DNA of 64,000 nucleotides from Podocnemis expansa (Eukaryota > Chordata > Testudines > Podocnemididae): the NCBI GenBank assembly GCA_007922195.1, contig ML682126.1:1324233-1388232 (forward strand), read 5' to 3'. Of the stretch, positions 56,520-64,000 are shown piece by piece. Position 1 is the first letter of the stretch. Each line of letters begins with the position of its first letter. The notes beneath the pieces were generated by a model. It did not search any database. It was not told the DNA's origin and was given only the letters and a program-made list of their open reading frames with translations. Position numbers and translations under genes: made by a program.

Positions 56520-58330
56520 CACCATACCACTGGGGAATTGCCAATGTAGTCCCTATTTTCAAAAAAGGAGAAAAAAAAATAACTGGGTAACTACAGGCCT
56601 GTTAAATTGCCCTCAGTAGTATGCAGGGTCTTGGAAAAATTTTGAAAGAGAAAGACTTGGCGAGTAATGGTAATTGGGAAAATAACAACATGGTTTTGCG
56701 AAAGGTAGATTGTGCCAGACCAACCTCCTTTTTTTTTTTTTTGAGAAGATAGATTTTTTAAACAAAGGGAGTGCAGTGGATATAATTTACTTAGATTTCA
56801 GTAAGGCATTTGATATGGGTCCATGTGAGGAATTATTACTTAAATATGACAAAGATAGGAATTAATGTGAAAATCAAAATGTGGATAAGGAACCACTTAG
56901 AGGGGAAAATACAAAGGGCCATACTTAAGGGTGAATTGCCAGGGTGCAGGGACATTACTATTGGAATCCCTCAGGGATCTGTCTTATCACCAGTCTTGTT
57001 TAACCCTTTCATTACTGACCTTGGCACAGAAAGTGGGAGTATGCTAATAAGGTAAGTGGAGGACACCAAGTTTGGAGGTATTGCCAATGTAGAGAAGGAG
57101 CAGGATATCATAAAGGAAGATCTGGATGACCACGTAAAATGGAGTATTAGGAGTAGGATGAAATTTAAAAGTGGCAAGTGCAAGATCATGCTTTCAAGGA
57201 CTAATAAGATTTTTTCCTTTAAGTTGGGATACACCGCTTAGACATGATGGAGGAGGAGAAGTACCTGGGAGTATTGACAGGGGTGACCTTAGCGAATATG
57301 AGGCCCTGGGCTAAGGTCAAGGAAGGGGCTCCCCATGCTCTAGGGAAGCCACATCTTTGACTTTTGAACTACCTGGCCTCACGGGGCCCCCACCCCCTCC
57401 CCCTGAGCCTTGGTGCCCTCCTCCCCACAGGCCCCCTCCATCCTGCCCTGCATCTGCCCCTGCAGCTTGTCCTTTGGCCCGTGCCTTCCCCCGGCCTCAC
57501 TGCCAGCCCCGCACCTCCCCCAGCCTCTCCATTGCCCCACCACCACCTCCCACCTACAGTCTCCCAGCCCCCCAACCCCACAACTTGGCCACCACCTTGC
57601 CAGCCCCCCTTATGTGGGCTGCTTATCGCTGGCACCCTGCCACCTCCCCCCTTGGTATCTCACTGGGCTCCCCTCCCCAGCGTGCTTCCCCAGTCCTGTC
57701 TCTGCCACCCCAGCCTGCTCAACTCCCATGTGGCTCTGGACCCCGCTGGCTGGCCCAGGAGTTTTAAAACAACCAGCCAGCATGGACCCTGCCCGGGTGT
57801 GGGGCCATCCCTCAGCATGGGGCCCGGGGCACTTGCCCATCCTGCCCCATAGCTAAGACTGCCTGTGGGTACTGGTTAATCATGTGATGACTATGAATTG
57901 CCAATGTGATGTGGCTGTGAAAAAAGCTAATGCAGTTCTTGGATTCATTGGGGAAAGCATTTCCAACAGAGATAGGGATGTATTAGTACCACTATACAAG
58001 GCACTTCTGAGACTTCATCTGAAACGTTGTGTGCAGTTCTGTTTGAGAAAGATGAATTCAAACTGGAACAGGAGCAGAGAAGGGCTACTAAGGTGACATG
58101 CAGAATGGAAAATCTGCCTTTTGAGAGGAGACTCAAAGAGTTGCTTTTTTAGCCTAATTCAAAGGTTGAGGGGAGATAAGATTGCTCTACATAAATAGAT
58201 CAGAGGGATAAATGCCAGAGAAGGAGAGGACTTATTTAAATTCAGTGCCAGTGTGGACACAAGAACTAATGTATATAAACTAGCCATGAGGAAGTATAGA
58301 TTTGAAACTGCTGGACCCTGCTTCTTCCAC
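56520..58330 (+). repeat. Old CR1 LINE split by a hAT
   Basis: It contains decayed RT ([15 protein letters not shown] start near 56545, LDFSKAFD near 56790, GIPQGSVLSPVLF near 56960, EDTKFGG near 57060). After a hAT it continues with the C-terminal part (AVLGFIGESISNRDRDVLVPLYKALL near 57930). Frameshifts and stops. Confidence 0.8.
57277..57866. mobile_element. Putative non-autonomous hAT, GC-rich, 590 bp
   Basis: It interrupts the CR1 after a YLGVL-type segment. The ends are ACAGGGGTGACCTTAGC and GCTAAGACTGCCTGT, which pair partly. The 8-bp flanks are GAGTATTG (57269-57276) and GGGTACTG (57867-57874), six of eight identical. The C-rich interior creates spurious proline-rich open frames in three frames. 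Confidence 0.6.
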
Positions 58331-58539
58331 CACTTATTTGTCTTTTTGTGGACCCAATAGTGCCTGCTGGTAGAAAGAAGTGTGCTTGTCACTCCCCACA
58401 CCACTTCCTCACCACATGGGTCTGGAGCACCCTGGCTGAATGCAGTGGCAGGTCCCCTCCCAGTCCTGCCCCTCTCCCACAGCATGTGGCCTGCCATACT
58501 ATGGATTTGGACTAAGTCCAAAAGTTTGTCCATCCCTGC
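58331..58539. repeat. Probable hAT fragment
   Basis: The minus strand starts CAGGGATGGACAAACTTTTGG at 58539, typical of a hAT end, directly next to the same CTAAGG site that carries a hAT in module D. The other end is not resolved. Confidence 0.4.
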
Positions 58540-59630
58540 CTTAGCAACAGCCCTGTGTGTTTGCAGAAAGTGTTCATTTGTCACTTGTCCCCTCAGTCAT
58601 TCTCCAGACCTGTCTCTCTGTCAGCTATCCCTCCATCCGCACAGAAGTGCAGACATGGAAAGAGAGATTCTAGCCAGTGTCCCCTGCCTGTGGCCTAGGA
58701 ACCCCACTGGGATTTCCCAGAGCTATATTATAAACCCATTTCCATTCTGTCCAGGGCATCATCTTTGTGTCACCTCCTGGCGTGTGATTTTCTGGCAGAT
58801 GCTGGTGTGACGGAGGTGAGGGGATTCCCAGGTAAGACATTTCCATCTCAAAATTTACAAGTACCCCATTGCTTCTTCCTGAGATTTACTCTCTACCTGC
58901 CACGCTGTATTTTTGCTATACTTTGAAAAGAAAAGACTAATTGCATCTTTTTAGGGGACGAAGCAAGATGTAACATTTATTGAAAATACAAGAGGAAAAA
59001 GGGAACCTTACACACACACACACTCAAGATCTACATGATGTCGTACTGTAAGTACCCATCCTTTCAGGCAGTGCTTGAGCCAGCTTAGTGGCCAGTTACG
59101 CTTCACACAGGGAGGGAGCCAGGTCTCTGTCATTTCCAATTCTGATGCTTGAAGATGACATATGCAGGAAAAGACCCAAGATTTGCATGTTCTTAACCAT
59201 GTTTTATACTTGCTGTCTCTCATGACAGTCTGTGGGACTTTCTCTGTCAGGTTGCCTCAGGGCTCCTGTGTAATAATTGATCACCAGTCGGTTGCAGACA
59301 GGACTTTTATCCTGTCTTGATTTTATTTTGTTCTTTTCTTTCTGGGGTGGATCCTTCTTGCTTTTTAGGGATATGTCTGCATTCTTCAGCCATAAAGGTG
59401 GTACTTGCATTTCATCAGGACAGACTGGTGTCACAGACTGATCCCATTATACACACCTTCATTCACACAGCTCGTTCACACATTTAAATGAAATTACACA
59501 GCATACACCTAAAAAGTGTCATCAAGAATACAAAGTAGAGTCCATTATTCAAGATGACATTCTTTTAGGCTTCACTAAACAGTACTATACCATTCTCAGG
59601 ACACTAAAGGTGACATTTATATCTAGATCC
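58540..59630 (+). promoter_or_regulatory. Module C: putative odorant receptor promoter and non-coding first exon
   Basis: This is the best preserved module. In order: CCTCAGTCATTCTCCAGACC, CCTAGGAACCCCACTGGGAT, TATA-like TATATTATAAA at 58724-58734, CCATTTCCATTCTGTCCAGG, a GCTGGTGTGACGGAGGTG block, a near-consensus donor CAG|GTAAGA (GT at 58834-58835), and the donor-like ACAA|GTACCCC shared in position with the other modules. Similarity to module A continues for some 700 bases past the donor (CATGTTTTATACTTGCTG at about 59200; a region up to about 59560). No receptor follows before the window ends at 64000, so a target gene would lie beyond. Confidence 0.45.
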
Positions 59631-59806
59631 AAAGGGGTAGCTGTGTGAGTCTAGTTCAGTAAAATAAAAATAAAACAAAAACAAAAAACAAAAAAACCAA
59701 GGAGTCCTGTGGCACTTAAAGACTAACAAGTTTATTTTTTGCATTTTTTTGCAGAAAATAAATTTCTTAGTCTTTAAGTGCCACAGGACTCCTTGTTTGT
59801 TTGATT
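59628..59806. repeat. Inverted pair of Penelope-like tails
   Basis: 59628-59746 is minus-oriented (CCAAAGGGGTAGCTGTGTGAG, A-rich tract, GGAGTCCTGTGGCACTTAAAG). 59750-59806 is plus-oriented (CTTAGTCTTTAAGTGCCACAG). They are joined directly by a T-rich stretch. Confidence 0.7.
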
Positions 59807-62096
59807 TATATCTAGCTCTATCTCATTTATACAGTAAAACAAGGAGTCTACATCTGTTAGCAATAAATATGATGAGCAATATTTCCCCAAACAGTTCCCC
59901 CATCCAAAGGTCTCCCTATACAAGGGGGCCTTTCCATAACTGTTGTTACATTTGTTCTGGATCCAACAAAAGCTGAAGACTTCCACCTGAGATGGACAAA
60001 TAATCATTTGTTCACATCCCATGCTCAGCACACCAGGCTAACAGCTGACAAGCAGTCATCTCCCCTAACTCCTGTTCAAGAGCAGGGTGGTTAATTCAGT
60101 GTATATTCCCTTTCAGGACAAGAGTGAGGCTGACAGTAGCTACTGGTTGCTCTGTTGGGGAACTTGCAGCTGCCCAATTTCGTGCCAGCGTCAGCACGCC
60201 ATTGGCTGGTAAAGAGAACCACTATTATTTTGAACCCCAAAGTCACTGCAGTAGGGTTCCAGGCCTAATTCAAGATTCCCATTACAGTGGAGAGCCATCC
60301 CAACAATGCTCCTCACCAGTCATGTTTTACATCCTGGCCAATTCTTTGAATGCTCACTTTGACATTATGAGGCACAATAGCCATGGCTCTGTGCCCTTCC
60401 TGTTTGTCAGTGCAACTGGTTCTACAGTGGTATGGGTTTTACAGCAGAATGAAAAGTATACTTGCTTTTAACTGATGAGATGTGAGTTTGGGCACTTGAA
60501 ATTCAAAATAGCATTCCCTAGTCATTGCAATATTACAAAACCATCTTTTTTATGAGAATTATACTGCACATAATCCACATAATTATCACTAAGCATCAGA
60601 TTTAATTCACTATTTTTCTTTTAAAAACAGGCTTCCAAAGTTACACTTTTCTTATTCTTGGTTATCCTTCTACCACTCACAAAACAAAGACCATGATTTT
60701 TTTTCCTGACTCCTCCTAGAGGTGCTTCAGGATCTCCAGCATTCACAGGGTTGTTAGTCTCAAACACAATGCAGAACAATCTTCCCCCTCATGTCCAGCA
60801 GATATCACTAGAAGATTTCAGCTAACTTCATTAACTTTTACTGGGATCCAGTCACACCTGTGTCCCACTTCTCCCTTCACTTCCCTGGCTGGTTTCCTTA
60901 GGGCTTGCTGTGGTTTCCAAAGTTCCCAGGATGGTGTCACAGGAGGTATTTTCACCGAGGTTCTTTGCTGCTGGGTCACAACATAGTAGTGGGTCATGGC
61001 ACAGTAGTGAATGTGTTGCAGCTTCCTGTGTTGCAGTGTCCTGGCTGAAGCTGGAAAGCTGCAGTGACAGGCTGCTGACCCTTTAGATGCTGCTGTTGCT
61101 CTAGCGGCTTTTAAAGGTCAGCAGGACAAAAGCTGAAATTGCTCAGGCTGACCACTTTTTTGTGGTAAAGGACCTTGTCAAACATTTGAACCAATAATTT
61201 TACTGCCTTTAACATGACTATTCACAGGATCCCTTTTTTCTTCCATATTCATTGAACTTCGCTTCTTTTTGCTTAAAGAAGCATACTACCATTTCTTTGT
61301 TTGTTTGTTTTGTAAAGAGAATACAGCACACACCACTAGTAAAACACAAAACTCAATCTGTATTGCAAAAGTAGATCCATGGTTTTGTTCTTTGGCTGTT
61401 TTATTTGCACGAGAATTTTCCGTGGTTCTAAAACTCAAAAAGAATATTCTTCTACCACCTTTGGGGCATAGCAGATTACTGCTCAAAATAAGCCTTTCTT
61501 TTACAAATCTTCTCTTCTGATTGCTGGTAAAACAGAGGAATTACCCTTATATTTTTCTCGGTCTGTTTCCAGGTCTGTAATGGCTTCTATCTTTTGAAGT
61601 GATAGGGTGAATTTTCCTTTCCTTTCTTTCTTTCTTTCTTTCTTTTGTTCTTTCTTGCTTTTTAAATTTATGACAGACATGAGCTGGTGTGCCTCAGTTT
61701 CCATTTTTGTACAGGAGGCCAAGTGTGTAAATTTTTTTCTGTGCCAAGTTTTCAGATTATCTCCAGGCAATAACTGAGAAATGTTATTACCCTAAGGCTT
61801 TTTAATGCTCTGTGTTTTCAGTTACTTTTTTAAAAATTGTTTTTTGTAATTTTCAGCCCAATGTTACTCAAGCAGTACTTTCTATTAATTTCTTATTATT
61901 TGACTGCACTTCTGATTTGCTGTTTTGTTATAAAAAATAAATAGAATTCACAATTTTTTTATTATTCTCTTTGTTTTTGGGTCTCCCTCCACAGTCATGG
62001 CCACCATCTTTCATGCTTATTTTAAAATATATTGGCCCTGTAAAGCGTAGATGTACCCAAGAGTTAAAGTAAGGGGGAACGCACCACAACAGTTCT
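59807..62096. other. Unassigned DNA, with a (TTTC)n tract near 61617-61645
   Basis: No gene recognised. A 115-codon open frame at 60124-60471 (+) has no family resemblance. The region would lie in the intron following module C if the promoter reading is right. Confidence 0.35.
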
Positions 62097-62215
62097 GAGG
62101 CCCCCTATTTTTAGGTGGGTAGCATTCTGGGCCCCCTAAAAATAGAGGAACACACTGGAATGCAGAACTTTGGGCCCCCTAAAAATAGCTACAGCAGCTT
62201 GAATGCAGCACTCTG
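62097..62215. repeat. Short tandem repeat with a 43-bp unit
   Basis: GCCCCCTAAAAATAG occurs at 62131 and 62174, each starting a 43-bp unit that ends in a GAATGCAG(A/C)ACT-type segment. An earlier partial unit with the inverse core (CCCCCTATTTTTAG) starts at about 62100. Confidence 0.7.
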
Positions 62216-62430
62216 GTGGCTCCACCTTAAGCCCTGTTTCTCCTTAAGCCCAGCCAGCAGAGAGCTGTGGCTGGCTGGGAGTTTGTAAATCTGCCCCCTG
62301 CAGGATGGGAGAAGTCTGTGGCCAGGAAGCAGCTCCCAGACAGTCAGCCAGCATGCAAAAAGCCAACATAAGGCCTAGGCTTGGCCCTGGGGGAGCCCCA
62401 TGGTGGGGCTGCAGAAAGGGGGATGTTGAT
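62216..62430. other. Unassigned DNA at the 5' edge of a CR1
   Basis: No recognised content. The open frame that enters the CR1 from here is accidental. Confidence 0.35.
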
Positions 62431-64000
62431 GTGAGGCAGCCAGAATGGCTTAGCAGAGAACATGTGAGGCAGCCAGAATGGCTTAGCAGAGAACTCTGCT
62501 CTGAACTTAAACATAAAAAGGAAGCTTACAGGAAGTGGAAGCTTGGTCAGATGACCAAGGAGAAATATAAAGATATTGCTAGGGACTGCAGAGATAAAAT
62601 CAGAAAGGCCAAAGGACAAATGGAGTTGCGGCTAGCGAGGGAGGTAAAGGATAACAAGAAGGGGTTCTACAAGTATATTAATAACAAGAAGAGGATCAGG
62701 GATGGCGTAGGCCCCTTGCTGAATAGGGCAGGCATACTTGTGACAGAGGATGAGGAAAAAGCTGAAGTGCTCAATGCATTTTTGCTTCAGTTTTCACAGG
62801 CAGGGTCAGCTCCCAGCCCACTACCATGGGTGTGGCAGATGGGAGAGAAGAAGAGAGGACCTTGGTGACAGAAGGTCAGGTTAGGGACTGCTTAAAGGAG
62901 CTGGATGTGCACAACTCCATGGGGCCGGCCGAACTGCATCTGAGGGGGCAAAGGGAATTGGCCTATGAAACAGCAGCACCGCTGGCCATTATCTTTCAAA
63001 ACTCATGGAGAACAGGGGAGGTGCCAGAGGATTGAAAAAAACCAAATGTAGTGCCTATTTTCAAGAAAGGGGAAAAGGAGGAGCTGGGGAATTACAGACC
63101 AGTCAGCCTCACCTCAATCTCTGCAAAAATTATGGAGCAGAGTCTCAAAGAATCCATCCTCAAACACTTAGAGGAAAATAAAGTGATCAGGAACAGTCAG
63201 CATGGATTTACCAAGAGTAAATCATGCCTGACCAATCTTGTTTCCTTCTATGATCAGATGACTGGTTTTCTGGATGCAGGAAGAACCGTTGATGTGATAT
63301 ACCTTGATTTTAGCAAGGCTTTTGATACAGTTTCCCACAGCATTCTCACTGGCAAATTAAGGAAGCATGGCTTGGATAGGTGGACTATAAGGTGGATAGA
63401 AAACTGGCTAGATCAATGGTTTCAGCTTGTAGGAATCAATGGATCCACGTCTAGCTGGCAGCCAGTCACGAGTGGTGTGCCCCAGGGGTCGGTCCTGGGG
63501 CTGGTTCTGTTCAACATTTTCATCATTGATCTGGATGATGGAATAGACTGCATTCTCAGTAAGTTCGCAGATGACACCAATCTGGGGGGAACAGTAGACA
63601 CGTTGGAGGGCAAGGACAGGATTCAGGGAGACCTAGATAAATTGGAACAGTGGGCCAATAGAAATCTTATGAGGTTCAATAAATACAAGTGTAAAATCCT
63701 GCACGTGGGACGAAAAAACCCCATGTACTGCTACAGGCTGGGAAACATTCAGCTAAGTAGCAGCCGTGTAGAAAAGGACCTGGGGGTTATGGTGGATGGG
63801 AAGCTGGATATGAGTCAGCAGTGTGCTCTTGCTGCCAAAAAGGCCAATGGCATACTGGGCTGCATCCAAAGAAGTATTACCAGCAGATCAAGGGATGTGA
63901 TCATTCCCCTCTATTCTGCACTGGTAAGGCCACATCTAGAATACTGTGTTCAGTTTTGGGCTCCCCACTACAAAAAGGACAGGGACATGCTAGAGAGAGT
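62431..64000 (+). pseudogene. CR1 LINE, young but broken, running off the window
   Basis: This close relative of the 4961-7477 ORF starts in the endonuclease-RT linker. It opens with a 33-bp tandem duplication (starts at 62431 and 62464, each encoding [10 protein letters not shown]). A base loss near 62780 shifts the frame in the FFASVFTG region, and TGG to TGA at about 63033 creates a stop in EDWKK. RT motifs that remain include LDFSKAFD (near 63306), an intact GVPQGSVLG (near 63476) and FADDT (near 63562). It continues past 64000 in the C-terminal RPHLEYC region. Confidence 0.9.

Noticed and set aside
57357..57856. Proline-rich open frames in three frames at once
   Set aside because: A C-rich strand of a hAT insertion gives proline-rich readings in several frames; no domain and no paralogue support a gene.
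60124..60471. 115-codon open frame, plus strand
   Set aside because: Matches nothing I recognise and lies in unassigned AT-rich DNA; length is within chance for 64 kb.
1..64000. CRISPR arrays, operons, rRNA or bacterial defence genes
   Set aside because: None seen. The window is vertebrate nuclear DNA and the direct repeats are transposon or microsatellite sequence.

Overview
The window looks like nuclear DNA of a reptile, most likely a turtle (inference). It combines two intact single-exon class I (OR52-like) odorant receptor genes, many CR1 LINE copies with the typical ATTCTATG-type tails, a Tx1-like LINE, Penelope-like elements with a GIY-YIG domain, hAT and TA-target foldback DNA transposons, and LTR retroelement debris. 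Nothing bacterial or organellar is present. There is one 400-base assembly gap (46728-47127).

Host genes. One intact receptor is on the plus strand (16997-17980) and one on the minus strand (47957-48904). A decayed receptor lies at about 33775-34470 (minus). Both intact genes have a splice-acceptor-like site exactly 118 nt before the ATG. Four copies of a related non-coding module are present: A 2630-4080 (-), B 10285-10640 (+), D 53491-54045 (-) and C 58540-59630 (+). Each has a TATA-like AT-rich stretch and, about 120-150 nt further on, a conserved splice-donor-like site. B and D sit upstream of the two intact genes on the same strand, so I read them as promoters with non-coding first exons. 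A and C point out of the window to the left and right, and suggest further receptor genes there.

Layout. 1-2130: LTR and internally deleted retrovirus-like remnant (-). 2630-4080: module A. 4475-8760: old CR1 split by a young CR1 (ORF 4961-7477), then an LTR carrying a foldback element. 9180-10640: repeat C, tRNA-derived SINE, module B. 11150-13330: cluster of Penelope-like pieces. 15992-16567: hAT MITE. 16879-17980: receptor 1. 18905-19465: CR1. 20743-21011: hAT MITE. 22440-24515: CR1 split by a 1.34-kb foldback element. 24516-25383: CR1 (-). 26551-27482: foldback element split by a CR1. 28860-30356: CR1 and LTR. 33775-34470: receptor pseudogene. 34480-42005: a nest of insertions five levels deep. 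43190-46348: Tx1-like LINE (-). 46349-47722: foldback element inside another MITE. 47957-49022: receptor 2. 50300-54897: CR1, module D, hAT. 56520-58330: CR1 split by a hAT. 58540-59630: module C. 62431-64000: CR1 running off the end.

The coding capacity that matters to the host is the odorant receptor cluster. The rest is a layered record of transposition, in which insertion order can be read from what interrupts what.
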